A stretch of 64,000 bases of DNA from a virus: positions 1 to 64,000 of the IMG/VR virus record IMGVR_UViG_3300020438_000029; one strand, 5' to 3'. This document shows positions 25,101 to 32,323 of the stretch, one piece after another; position 1 is the stretch's first letter; the number at the start of each line of letters is the position of its first letter. A program made the position numbers and the translations under genes. The notes below the pieces were generated by a model. It was not told the DNA's origin. It saw only the letters and a program-made list of their open reading frames with translations, and searched no databases.

Positions 25101-26451
25101 TTGAAGGCGTATATGTAGCATCAGTAGGCGTATAATGTGTTGTTTCTGCCGGAGTCGATGTATCTATAGTTTGTGTTACACCTACTTGATTTTGCGCATT
25201 CCACGGTGCGTTATAAAGGATATAATCTCTAATTAAATCTTGCAAAAATGCATGTGTGTCAATTTCTGGTATTCTATTTCCGTCAACTTGTGCAACACCT
25301 TGATCCCAATAGTAACTTATTGATTTAGTAATGCTTTGATTGCCGCCATAACGGATATCGTGCAAATAAGAATCAATAATATAACCTACATCTCTTTCAC
25401 ACTTTGCTTGATTATATGTGTATCCAGTTTCCCATGTTACTTCGCTAACAATTTTAGATTTATTATTAACTATAGAATTTTTTGCTTGTTGTATTACATT
25501 AGAAGTCCATCCAATACTACCGGTTGTTCTAGTTAATGCATCTAAAGTTGCTACTCCTGTTTCAATAACATCTGATGTAATATCAATTAATCCAGTTAAT
25601 GTTGTTCCCTCTGATGCAGAAGCATTTGTACCTGATGTTACTTGCGCTGTACTGTTCCCGGCACTAACTGTTACAGCAGCACCTGTTGCTACTTCAGCAA
25701 TAATTGTTTTTAATCTACCATAACCCGCAACTACTGCGTCTTGATGATCGCCAGTTAATCCTACTGCTGGATCAGCTGAGTTTGGAAATAATTTTGCAAC
25801 ATCAAAACTTGCTGAATTACCACCATATAGTATATCGTATGCTGCAGCTCGTATTGCATACTTTACATCACACGATCCTTTTGTTAGTCCGTATGATTGA
25901 TTAATATCGTATGAAGGATAATTTACAATCGTCCATGCTAAAACTTCATCTCTTAAAAATGTTTCGTTAGCTAAAAGTCTATCTTTTGCAGAAATTCTAC
26001 TTGCTGTTGCATTAGTTGGATTAGGAAGCGATAGTGCGCTATATGCACCTGTTCGCATATTGTTTTTAATTTCATTAATTGTATCTTTAACCCTAGCTTT
26101 TGCTGTTGAATCAACAGCAACTTGAGGTATCAATAACATATGATTTAATGCTCTATCAATTGTTCTAAAAACAGTTTCTGAATTGTCAATTGAATAACTT
26201 TCTGCTCTTCCTAAAAATAAAGCATTATAGTTTGATCCAAATGCAACATCAAATGCTGTACCTTCAATTATAAGACCAATATCTCTTTTACATTTAGCCG
26301 TGTCAGCAATTTCTTTATTAATGTATGCTGTGCTTTCTGCTTGCAAAAATGCTTTATTAGCATTTAGTAGAGCATATGCATTCGGGTACAGATTTCCTTC
26401 TGAACCTAATCCTGGGGTAAATTTATAGTTTTTTACTTGTGTTTTTGCCAT
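19141..26451 (-). CDS. Giant modular virion protein (2436 residues)
   Basis: The largest protein in the window, beta-rich and repetitive, with no signal peptide; probably a tail fibre or other virion appendage. The N-terminal 450 residues contain three KCxRDxGxIIxxxxxDxxxGGN-type modules also found in the 1815-residue protein. Residues about 960-1410 hold five tandem modules of about 95 residues, each with a VGDxLxIxGTxLxGxxxxNDxTI core. Residues about 1692-1714 look like a dockerin-type calcium loop (GDINNSGSFTVDD then DLINYLDG). The C-terminal half has further beta modules and ends EANLILKWGEAQA. It starts 3 bp after the 306-residue gene, and its stop is shared with the end of the opposing gmhB gene. 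No enzymatic motif is seen. Confidence 0.85.
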   Translation of the reverse strand: MAKTQVKNYKFTPGLGSEGNLYPNAYALLNANKAFLQAESTAYINKEIADTAKCKRDIGLIIEGTAFDVAFGSNYNALFLGRAESYSIDNSETVFRTIDRALNHMLLIPQVAVDSTAKARVKDTINEIKNNMRTGAYSALSLPNPTNATASRISAKDRLLANETFLRDEVLAWTIVNYPSYDINQSYGLTKGSCDVKYAIRAAAYDILYGGNSASFDVAKLFPNSADPAVGLTGDHQDAVVAGYGRLKTIIAEVATGAAVTVSAGNSTAQVTSGTNASASEGTTLTGLIDITSDVIETGVATLDALTRTTGSIGWTSNVIQQAKNSIVNNKSKIVSEVTWETGYTYNQAKCERDVGYIIDSYLHDIRYGGNQSITKSISYYWDQGVAQVDGNRIPEIDTHAFLQDLIRDYILYNAPWNAQNQVGVTQTIDTSTPAETTHYTPTDATYTPSTGIMTLEIGTHTLQADDKIIIRPDGITFTCALDSNATLHPYPRRAGVPNALQRDPYFNKPITITGVTATSITMNVGISSDTSLHTFSSAITGAVIAGASMRAVTLSQNTVDVLTNGITSLPTAETTGLGNIKIQGRYTSDELLLVTNTSKNEIIYNFSDPEAGAECVIKDHGADEDFPKYLQTTDAVTTINLTYNTTTHSSTDDLQIFVEKMENGKSVVTQRPYDFGTDAIERMRIAPPLSMLDADFEYGLQPTKWSAISMMRGYPSVYEIPGTDTQVLSVETDASDGTDGIGASLITVTTVSAHGFEVGTPITIKALETSIAGAARAEGSFVIISVPTNLSFQYYAKSKVGTADGEQLAAGYTQLRKGGFYTGAGIDGAEFDVLSNGSSGAMVSELIVQTGANTIPFDGNSPEVGSPLISPLIPVGSQVTNIIDNSAGGGEYLTLNIGSNANIGDTDIQLFDATGVVPNLALDRGDGVATFINNVVGSTVSLSSGLTSSLVSNTKTYPILTPTTVQPAGSGALLNIQRSGGSYSLSAIDLAGLNYEVGDKFLIDGTQLGGVTATNDMFGTVASITATGGIATVTLTGTAVAGTENYTGIAAPLAGGIGINPPQFNVTMANNAFTSVGVEGSPPNVSEDFVVNDRLLISGDQFPGGTSPANDLIIKVTGIQTAVSGETGNINTVVIESGTAPNADVLFPNVSFTTSSAGTTAEVDVRMQGTSYAVIVTVPGTGYSIGDTLLVSGTNLNGASPTNDATITIDNVGGSGDITAASISGTATNQQIVTPLTGTILAGTGALFDIALTPNNYAVTLNVGGLNFFVDQELKILGTELQGQTPANDITITITSVSGTGAITGFSSAGTATSGTETYLGLLLTNVNRPGSGAEFSVQRINGGYQEIDGDGGTQYEIGDVLTLNGSDMDGVNGDNDITITVTGVDTLNNNALTTFTTTQQPANPGTQVPLISTFTMTEATTGQMAANTAITFSAIATLEVTFPAAHGLVPGDTFITATSTDDGTNNHDLADGAFLVTNIPAIDKLRYTARAAGTITTDAATDPINGVLYARPDSFFVHRPFDGGVQLGTGGPQHGAQAIRQSKKYIRYQSGKGIMYTTGALFAPSYDLSTISAAGTELNSLITITTDDNDHGVQAGGIIRLLGVETPGYNSGVNPEVPPGFDYTVEEVLSERSFTVRSKRRLGDTTEIVLNSPTNTSPLVVAFDEAASGTNTHDIHNFFINETAPDGYAWGDINNSGSFTVDDTTDLINYLDGVSQAESLSTRIADTLAELKKRRNTAVVEDTIGAFKQEANIGFGAQMSVVAWHGATVRSGIFDDQNGIFWEFDGTNVSVNQRTGTQQVAGTIAIEVDGNLVTGTNTRFRDQLTAGDRVIIKGMTHVVTNVTSQTSCTVTPDFRGVTPATGAKMNLVIDKKVKSADFNLDTLDGNGPSGYDIDIAKMQMIGIQYSWYGAGFIDFMLRGQDGNFIFCHRMRNSNVNTEAFMRSGNLPVRYEVTNEGPPGKLAADLDASATTLELVDGSFFPEYGTVYIDNEIITFSGRSSNHLTGLTRGTTLTNFQAGAERTYSAGGAVPHDARTGVILISNTITPLISHWGSAFLTDGGFDEDRGYIFSYAEPGIDVSTTKQTAFMIRLAPSVSNAIIGDLGERELLNRAQLLLQGLEVTSDGVDTGNSNAPITGGIVVEGVLNPQNYPINPNDVGWTTLSGVAQGGQPSFAQVAAGGSVVWSTGEAATTATATALGSVVATMNNDDYPTWRRNTTLYYSTSMYEANGPIVVGSTVTGTNIRSDTTVTSVNVYTSYVAIRISRGVSNTIDNQQQTFTFNESLVGRNYAYLSKSEIDTAGVKQGTNLSNGGSVTFPANTQVNSVTAKQHGSTQFYEVQFNNSFSGTLTAGSGTVEFTFVQPPYAQPGETVFSFIATPGERATVDFSELKELTNTTLGGRGTFPNGPDVLAINVYKVGGTNVEANLILKWGEAQA
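22230..23560 (-). repeat. Five tandem ~95-residue protein modules in the giant virion protein
   Basis: Each unit runs: a GSGAxF/L strand, a Y-x-I/V-GD-x-L-x-I-x-G turn, G-x-T-x-x-ND-x-T/I, then an Ala/Gly/Thr strand ending GTA. Conserved cores are YEVGDKFLIDG, VNDRLLISGD, YSIGDTLLVSG, FVDQELKILG and YEIGDVLTLNG. The units are diverged at the DNA level, so they are old duplications. Confidence 0.75.
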
Positions 26452-26454
26452 GTT

Positions 26455-27375
26455 TTATAATCCAAATGCTACTGAAAATGCTACTGCTGTTTTATCAACA
26501 TATCCTTTATTTGCTACACTTTTCTTTGTTGTTAAAACATTATTAACATCAGCTGATGTAAATGTAGCAGTCGAAGGTGTTGTTGCACCAATTGTCGTAT
26601 TGTTAATAGTACTTTCTGTTATGTTACTAGTATTTATAGGAATCGACAACCCTGTACTATTAATTTCTCCTACAAAAGAACTGTTGTTTTTAATAACAAT
26701 TTTATTTGCAGCGTCTAATTCTAAGTTTGTGTTTGACGTAATATTACTAATTCCAACACCATTATAAGCAACACCATTAGTTGTTATTTTACCGTCAACA
26801 AATATATCGCCGCCAATCCCGGCGCCTCCCTTAACAACTAATGCGCCAGTATCACCACTTGTGGCGGCGGTTGTAGATGTAAGTACTAAATCACCAAACT
26901 GTCCTGCAGCATCAGTAATTGTAATTATATTGTAAAGGCCTGTAGCTACATCACCGTAATATAATGTGTCTGGAGCATCTGCAGGTACTGTAAACTGTAG
27001 TACACCATCAGTATTACCCTGTGCCGCTGCTCCTGTAGTTATTACACCGTCGTCATGCGTATGTTGTAATCCCGTATTATATAGTGTGCCCAGGTCGTCA
27101 CTAAAAATACTAAATGTATTTTCAGTTAATTCTAAATTAAATGTAAATCGTGTAACTCTAGTAAGTGCTAAGGAAGGGTTTTGTGCAGCTTCTCCGTTAA
27201 GTTGGTAGTAGCCTATTTCGTCAGTGAATGAATAATCAGTTACCTGTGTACCGCCGCTGCCGCCTGCGCCGGCAGCTTGTATGCTAGTAGCAATTATATT
27301 ACCTTGCTCGTCGACAGTAAAGTTTGGACTTGTAAATCCAAACTGGGAACTAAAAGGTTTATTTACTACAGGCAT
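26455..27375 (-). CDS. Virion protein with degenerate cupredoxin-like domain
   Basis: A 306-residue protein, probably part of the tail or a fibre. Residues about 70-150 resemble the cupredoxin domain of the 1493-residue protein: NTFSIFSDDLGTLYNTG corresponds to the histidine loop and APDTLYYGDVATGLYN to the Cys-His-Met loop. The four copper-ligand positions are F88, G141, A144 and L147, so copper binding is lost. Later come an ALVVKGGAGIGGDIFVDGKI beta-helix type segment and a trimerisation-like C-terminus ending KGYVDKTAVAFSVAFGL. It has a late promoter CATAAATA and a Shine-Dalgarno CGGAGA. The giant gene follows 3 bp after its stop. Confidence 0.8.
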   Translation of the reverse strand: MPVVNKPFSSQFGFTSPNFTVDEQGNIIATSIQAAGAGGSGGTQVTDYSFTDEIGYYQLNGEAAQNPSLALTRVTRFTFNLELTENTFSIFSDDLGTLYNTGLQHTHDDGVITTGAAAQGNTDGVLQFTVPADAPDTLYYGDVATGLYNIITITDAAGQFGDLVLTSTTAATSGDTGALVVKGGAGIGGDIFVDGKITTNGVAYNGVGISNITSNTNLELDAANKIVIKNNSSFVGEINSTGLSIPINTSNITESTINNTTIGATTPSTATFTSADVNNVLTTKKSVANKGYVDKTAVAFSVAFGL

Positions 27376-27393
27376 CGATATCTCCGTTTAATA

Positions 27394-27401
27394 TATTTAT
27401 G
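27394..27401 (-). promoter_or_regulatory. Late promoter motif CATAAATA
   Basis: The minus strand reads CATAAATA 18 nt upstream of the ATG at 27375. It would drive the 306- and 2436-residue genes. Confidence 0.6.
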
Positions 27402-27407
27402 CAAATA

Positions 27408-27800
27408 TTAATCTGCAAGGGTCTGGAAGTACGTTGCTGTGTACATTACCCTAGCTCCTTCTTTGCCTACAGCAGCCGGGCTTACAATTAACTGAAATGA
27501 TGATTTATCAACAGATGCACTAACAGATAAGATGTCAGTACTTAACCCTGCTCTTCCAGTAATTGTAATAGCTGCGTTATCAGGACCTGCAACTGCTAGT
27601 ACTTGTATAGTTTCTTTATCATCGCGTCCGTTATCAGCAATGATAGTATAATTAGCACTCATAATTTCACCAATGTGCCATTTATCTAATACAATATTTG
27701 AATGGAGGGATTTCCAATGATTCTTGTACGAGAATTGCGTATTGTTTTTTAGCCTTAGTGTGTTGTGGGCACCTTTAATAAAAAAATCTTTGAAGTCCAT
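27408..27800 (-). CDS. Small virion protein, unknown function
   Basis: A 130-residue protein starting MDFKDFFIKGAHN. The N-terminal third is basic and helical; the remainder is beta-rich with VGKEGARVMYTATYFQTLAD at the end. No family is recognised. It is the first gene behind a late promoter (GATAAATA, 27830-27837) and is followed by the 306- and 2436-residue virion genes, so a tail or fibre-attachment role is likely by position. Confidence 0.72.
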   Translation of the reverse strand: MDFKDFFIKGAHNTLRLKNNTQFSYKNHWKSLHSNIVLDKWHIGEIMSANYTIIADNGRDDKETIQVLAVAGPDNAAITITGRAGLSTDILSVSASVDKSSFQLIVSPAAVGKEGARVMYTATYFQTLAD

Positions 27801-27829
27801 GCTGTATCCTAAAGTTCAGTTTCTAGTAT

Positions 27830-27837
27830 TATTTATC
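27830..27837 (-). promoter_or_regulatory. Late promoter motif GATAAATA
   Basis: The minus strand reads GATAAATA 29 nt upstream of the ATG at 27800. It lies in the short divergent region shared with the plus-strand unit starting at 27873. Confidence 0.6.
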
Positions 27838-27845
27838 AATATATC

Positions 27846-27853
27846 TATAAGTA
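27846..27853 (+). promoter_or_regulatory. Candidate late promoter TATAAGTA
   Basis: The plus strand reads TATAAGTA, one mismatch from TATAAATA, 19 nt before the ATG at 27873 with AGGAG between. A TATAAT at 27857-27862 lies too close to the Shine-Dalgarno to be a useful -10. This is the best candidate for the plus-strand unit. Confidence 0.35.
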
Positions 27854-27872
27854 AAATATAATAGGAGACTAC

Positions 27873-28598
27873 ATGTTTAATAAGAAGATTGTACTCAAGG
27901 CGCTAACTCCTGATATTAGTGTATTACAGACTGTTCCTGTAGCATTCGGTGAAAAGAAAGAAAAACCCAGTTGGCTTAAGACTATAAAAAGTACTGTGTC
28001 CCACTGGAATGAACGAATTGGACTACATGAAAAATCTGGAACTGTTGCAGTATGTCCTGGTATTAGAGAATATTTATCAAATCCGATACACATTAACATG
28101 TGGGAAGATGTTGATATAAGAATTAACCCTGACGGAAGTTGGTCGAATACTCCGTCTGTATCTGGAGGCGCTATTCCAATAGATATTTCAGAACATCCTG
28201 AAGATCAATGGAGAGGTCTGTATCCTGGAAAACGGATCGCCCTTAAATTGTCTAGCCCGTGGAAATTTACATGTAACCAAGACGTTGGGTTTTTGTTTAC
28301 AGAATCGCACTATAGTACATCATATTTTAGAGAAAAAGGCATATGGTTATCTCCAGGATATACTAATTTTAAATGGCAATATGCTACTAATATTCATTTA
28401 AATTGTCCAGTAAAGGATCAACCTTATGTTATTACACTAAAACACGGAATGCCATTAATATCACTATTTCCATTAACAGAAAGAGAAATTGATTTACAAG
28501 TTGAAAAAATGGATTTTAATCCATGGGCAGAACTTGGTGAACATTTTCCTAAAGTTAGATTTGGAAAATATTATAAACAGCCTGGATTTAAAAAATGA
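27873..28598 (+). CDS. Beta-rich protein of unknown function, paralogue of the next gene
   Basis: A 241-residue soluble protein with many Trp, Pro and aromatic residues. Its C-terminal half (WKFTCNQ, FREKGIWLSPGYTNFKW, HGMPLISLFPLTEREIDLQ) aligns in order with the same region of the next gene, so the two are tandem paralogues. The pattern is like the jelly-roll-type proteins of unknown function (possibly the DUF6065 group) that marine phages carry beside 2OG oxygenases; I hold that assignment weakly. The Shine-Dalgarno is AGGAG. It overlaps the next gene by 4 bp, first of a four-gene plus-strand operon. Confidence 0.72.
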   Translation: MFNKKIVLKALTPDISVLQTVPVAFGEKKEKPSWLKTIKSTVSHWNERIGLHEKSGTVAVCPGIREYLSNPIHINMWEDVDIRINPDGSWSNTPSVSGGAIPIDISEHPEDQWRGLYPGKRIALKLSSPWKFTCNQDVGFLFTESHYSTSYFREKGIWLSPGYTNFKWQYATNIHLNCPVKDQPYVITLKHGMPLISLFPLTEREIDLQVEKMDFNPWAELGEHFPKVRFGKYYKQPGFKK

Positions 28599-29314
28599 AA
28601 ACAGTGTATTGGGCGCCGTGGGATAGAATAGATTTATTAGAACCTATGTATTTAGGATTTACTGAACCAGTAAATGTACTTGAAGATTTACAAAAAAGAC
28701 AAAATAAAGAAAATAATCAAGATAACTTTTTAAATTGTCCAGCTTTTGTAAACAGTAGTAAAAATCTTTTTATGCTAAACAGTCCTGTTAATATAGATGT
28801 TGATATTTTTCCTGACCATCTAAGAAATAATCTTAGCGATAATATACCATTTAATGAAAGAAATTTTATTTTAAAACAGCCGTCTTTATTAAATGCTTAT
28901 ACTGTAAGATCTGCAGGCTCATGGATATTTTTTTGTGAGGAAGAATTAGAAATAGAATCCATGCATCCGTATATGCACAAAACACCAGTTTCTGATGCAG
29001 GATTTTATGTTCCCGGAAGATTTGATATCTCACAGTGGTTTAGGCCATTAGAATATGCATTTCAAATGCACGAAGGTAACACAAATTTTAAAGTGGGTCA
29101 AGGTGATCCTTTAATGTATGTTAATTTTAAAACTAATGAAAAAGTAAAATTACAAAAGTTTTTTCTAACCGAAGAATTATTATCGTTGTCAATGAGTTGC
29201 GTAAGATTAAAAAATACTTGGAAGCAGAGAAATTTAAATAAATTATACGATATTTTTAAAGGTTCAAAAATAAAAAATCAATTAATAAAAAAAATCAAAG
29301 AAAATTTAATATAA
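28595..29314 (+). CDS. Beta-rich protein of unknown function, paralogue of the preceding gene
   Basis: A 239-residue protein. WIFFCEEE, GFYVPGRFDISQWFRP and GQGDPLMYVNFKTNEKVKLQ match in order the corresponding segments of the upstream paralogue. The N-terminus MKTVYWAPWDRIDLLEP is distinct, and the C-terminal 25 residues are strongly basic (many Lys, Asn, Ile). It overlaps the upstream gene by 4 bp and abuts the first oxygenase gene (TAA then ATG). A function linked to the neighbouring oxygenases, such as substrate or partner binding, is possible but unproven. Confidence 0.72.
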   Translation: MKTVYWAPWDRIDLLEPMYLGFTEPVNVLEDLQKRQNKENNQDNFLNCPAFVNSSKNLFMLNSPVNIDVDIFPDHLRNNLSDNIPFNERNFILKQPSLLNAYTVRSAGSWIFFCEEELEIESMHPYMHKTPVSDAGFYVPGRFDISQWFRPLEYAFQMHEGNTNFKVGQGDPLMYVNFKTNEKVKLQKFFLTEELLSLSMSCVRLKNTWKQRNLNKLYDIFKGSKIKNQLIKKIKENLI

Positions 29315-29890
29315 ATGATACACAGTTTATTTCCAACTACCGTATACAATATACAGATTGCTGATACAATGCGACTCGAGTTGTTAGACGCATGTAATAG
29401 CGTGTTGACAGATGTAGGTGAAGATCATTTACTGAATATAGAAGGTTGGAATAGTACATTACACTCGGCACCTGATGAGTCAAATGTTATTAATAATATT
29501 CCTATAGTTATTGAAACATTTAAACTTATTAAAGAATCTATACAAGATTTTTTAAATCAAAGAAACCAACCATATTTTGAAGAAGATATGCAACACCCGT
29601 TTGGGTTTTTTAGTGATATGAAAAACAATGGACATTTACGTAGACATGCACATTTGGATTGTAAATTTAGTGGAATTATATATTTAGAAGTAGGCGATAA
29701 TGTTCCTCCTTTAGTATTTCATGATCCTAGACCGTATACTAAATTTGAATCTAGTAAATACTGTACTAATCCTGTTGTTACTATTCCGCCGCGACAAGGA
29801 ATGATGTTGATATGGGATCACTGGTTAGAACATGAGGTGTATACAAAAACAAACGATAATCCTCGTAAAAGTTTTACGTTTAATATTTAG
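29315..29890 (+). CDS. 2-oxoglutarate/Fe(II)-dependent oxygenase
   Basis: A 191-residue double-stranded beta-helix oxygenase of the small phage type (2OG-FeII_Oxy_5-like). The iron-binding facial triad is H113-x-D115 in HAHLDCKFSGIIYL and H173 in DHWLEHEVY. R184 in NPRKSFTFNI is placed to bind the 2-oxoglutarate carboxylate. The HPFGFFSDMKNNG region and the terminal strand fit the family. Such enzymes hydroxylate proteins, nucleic acids or small molecules, and the substrate cannot be told here. It directly follows the paralogous pair with no spacer and is 8 bp upstream of a second oxygenase. Confidence 0.85.
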   Translation: MIHSLFPTTVYNIQIADTMRLELLDACNSVLTDVGEDHLLNIEGWNSTLHSAPDESNVINNIPIVIETFKLIKESIQDFLNQRNQPYFEEDMQHPFGFFSDMKNNGHLRRHAHLDCKFSGIIYLEVGDNVPPLVFHDPRPYTKFESSKYCTNPVVTIPPRQGMMLIWDHWLEHEVYTKTNDNPRKSFTFNI

Positions 29891-29898
29891 GAAACATA

Positions 29899-30498
29899 AT
29901 GGATAAAAATTTTAGAGAATCTATCCAATGGCTTAGCGTTCCAATACATTTTTGGGAGTTTAGTTTTGAGGATACCGACGAGTACTCTGTAGAAGAATTA
30001 CACAATGATGTAGAGCGTGTTATTAAAGAAGTAGGCGATGCTAGAAATAAAGAAACAAATGTAAAGGCTACTATAATGACCGATTGGCTTATGACCGATC
30101 ACAAGCCATTTAAATATATTTGCGATCATGTCGAATCTTTAATACAGCAATGGCACAAAGAAAAAAGTGACCTAGATTTAAAAACATTTATGACAACATG
30201 TTGGGGATCAATATATAATCGAGGAGACTACAGTGAACTACATGCGCATGTGCCTGCTTTGTATAGTTGGGTGTATTATGTAAAAGTAGACGACGATGCT
30301 GCTCCGCTTCATTTCCCACACGAACCCGGAATGTATTATAAGCCTAAATCTGGGGATGGGATAATTTTTCCCGGTTGGTTATCACACCAAGTACAACAAC
30401 ATCAAAGCGATAATGAAAGAATTATTGTTGTAGGAAACGTTGAAGGAACTGGTGCAATTAGTTACCCTCAACGTTCATTTACAGATGTTAATTTGTAA
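29899..30498 (+). CDS. Second 2-oxoglutarate/Fe(II)-dependent oxygenase
   Basis: A 199-residue protein of the same broad fold. The metal site is probably H115/H117 in YNRGDYSELHAHVPALYSWVYYV and H163 in IIFPGWLSHQV, with R174 in DNERIIVVGNV for 2-oxoglutarate. The W-G-S-x-Y-N-R-G-D approach is typical of 2OG-FeII_Oxy_5. It differs enough from the first oxygenase to have another substrate. The Shine-Dalgarno AGGAAAC lies just upstream. Its last 11 bp overlap the 3' end of the opposing carbamoyltransferase gene. Confidence 0.83.
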   Translation: MDKNFRESIQWLSVPIHFWEFSFEDTDEYSVEELHNDVERVIKEVGDARNKETNVKATIMTDWLMTDHKPFKYICDHVESLIQQWHKEKSDLDLKTFMTTCWGSIYNRGDYSELHAHVPALYSWVYYVKVDDDAAPLHFPHEPGMYYKPKSGDGIIFPGWLSHQVQQHQSDNERIIVVGNVEGTGAISYPQRSFTDVNL

Positions 30499-32323
30499 CT
30501 GTAATTAGTTTTCCGTATTCAGGAAGATACAAATATTCAATATCACAACTTGCTAGTGTACGTATTGCATCATCAAGTGTTTCTACAAGAGGTTCACCAC
30601 CTAAGTTAAAACTTGTATTAAAGATAATTGGACAACCTGTTGCATCCTTAAATGCTTTAATAATATCATAGTAATGTTGATTCTGTTCTCTAGTAACAGT
30701 TTGAATACGACACGTTCCGTCGACATGAATAATCGCTGGAATCTTTTCTTCAATGCCTGGCTGGCAATTTACAGCATACATCATACTAGGGCTATCTTCC
30801 ATGCCACGAAGATCAAACCATTCGTGTACATCATCTTGTAAAATACTGCCTGCAAATGGACGGAAGTATTCCCTATGTTTTACACTATTAACAAAGTCTT
30901 TGCCGTTAGGGTCTGTTGGATCATACAAAATACTTCTATTACCTAAAGCACGTGGTCCTGCTTCAGAACGTCCTTGAAATAAGCTAACAATGTTTTTTGA
31001 TGTAATTAGTTTTATAACATCTTCATTTGTTGCATCACTAACTGTTGCATTATATTTTTGTGCTGTTTCTTCTATTTCATCATCAGTATAATTGTATTCA
31101 AATCCAAGATATAATCCGTCAGTTGAATTATCGACTTTATCAAATTCTCCTTCAAGATCTTTGTATACTAACATTGCTGCCCCTATAGAAGTTCCAGCAT
31201 CATTTGACACTGGCTCAACATAGATGTTGATACCTTCATCTTTAAGTGCTTCTAAGTAGTGATAGTTTGCAACACAATTTAATCCATAACCTCCACTTAT
31301 AACCACATTTTTATTACCAGATAGATCAACAGCTTTTCTAATTAGTCTTACGATTTCGTCTTGCGATTGTGTTTGTACAGCATATGCAAGATCTCTTCTA
31401 TTTTCTAAAAATGTTAAATTTTCTACAGTTGGCATTTCTTCTTCATTCTGTGTAAATTCATATGCATCAGCATTTATATATGCACCGTTTGGATATGACG
31501 GAACGACAAAGTTTCTATTAGTTAGATTAAATGAAGTATGGCCAAACAGTTTAGGAATATTAGGATTTTCCTTGCCATAAGGAAATAATCCCATTGTTTT
31601 GCCTGCTTCAATAAAGTGCCAGCCACAAAAGTATGTTACTGCTTCATATGTTTTTACAATTCCTGCCGTATCTGAAATTACACACTCAAAAGTATGTCCT
31701 TCTGGGTCCATAAATGCCTCACCCGAAGATTCTTCAACTGTTGACAATGCTGAAGAAGCAGTAGCAACATGCTTATATAATGTACGAATATCATTTGGGT
31801 AGTTACAAGAAAAAATTGATTCAGTTTCCCAACCTGGTACTGATGGCATTCCAGTGCCATTGTGATCTTGTTTAGCAACCGCCATTACAGATCCTGCACC
31901 ATCTACAATTACTGCAACAGCAGATTCAAATCCACTTCTATAAAACGCACATGCAGCATGTAGTTTATGATGTATTTTACCTAAGTTAATTACCTGAGGA
32001 TGGCTTCCGTCAAAATTATTTTGACTATCATCCCTAGAAATTAGTCCTGTCTTCCTAGCAAAAGCAGTATATATATCCTCCCCTGAAAAATCGGCTTGTA
32101 TTGTTTTTAAGTCTTCTGTTGTATGACAAATAACAAGATATTCTAATGTATCAGTATATTCTAATATTTTCATCATAGCTGTTGTTGGAGTGCCGTCGTA
32201 CTTACGTCTTGATAAGCGTTCTTCTTCTATGGCAAAAACTACTTCACCGTTTTTTAAAAGACATACACTTGCATTATGTCCACGTGTTATGCCTGCAATC
32301 CAAATATCTCTTTTGTTCGTCAT
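30488..32323 (-). CDS. NodU/CmcH-family O-carbamoyltransferase
   Basis: These enzymes transfer a carbamoyl group from carbamoyl phosphate, through carbamoyl-adenylate, to a hydroxyl, usually of a sugar. The 611 residues show both domains. The N-terminal Kae1/ASKHA-like domain has GITRGHNASVCLLKNG and EEERLSRRKYDG at the start, the metal-binding HHKLHAACAFYRSGF segment near residue 115 and GGYGLNCVANY near 345. The C-terminal domain has QGRSEAGPRALGNRSIL, HREYFRPFAGSIL and FNTSFNLGGEP. Length is normal for the family. The start overlaps the GT9 stop (TAATG), so it is coupled to a glycosyltransferase, which suggests carbamoylation of a glycan. Confidence 0.93.
   Translation of the reverse strand: MTNKRDIWIAGITRGHNASVCLLKNGEVVFAIEEERLSRRKYDGTPTTAMMKILEYTDTLEYLVICHTTEDLKTIQADFSGEDIYTAFARKTGLISRDDSQNNFDGSHPQVINLGKIHHKLHAACAFYRSGFESAVAVIVDGAGSVMAVAKQDHNGTGMPSVPGWETESIFSCNYPNDIRTLYKHVATASSALSTVEESSGEAFMDPEGHTFECVISDTAGIVKTYEAVTYFCGWHFIEAGKTMGLFPYGKENPNIPKLFGHTSFNLTNRNFVVPSYPNGAYINADAYEFTQNEEEMPTVENLTFLENRRDLAYAVQTQSQDEIVRLIRKAVDLSGNKNVVISGGYGLNCVANYHYLEALKDEGINIYVEPVSNDAGTSIGAAMLVYKDLEGEFDKVDNSTDGLYLGFEYNYTDDEIEETAQKYNATVSDATNEDVIKLITSKNIVSLFQGRSEAGPRALGNRSILYDPTDPNGKDFVNSVKHREYFRPFAGSILQDDVHEWFDLRGMEDSPSMMYAVNCQPGIEEKIPAIIHVDGTCRIQTVTREQNQHYYDIIKAFKDATGCPIIFNTSFNLGGEPLVETLDDAIRTLASCDIEYLYLPEYGKLITVTN

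Noticed and set aside
27857-27862. TATAAT as an early promoter -10 for the plus-strand unit at 27873
   Set aside because: It abuts the AGGAG Shine-Dalgarno, so transcripts would start after or inside the ribosome site, and no acceptable -35 is placed upstream.
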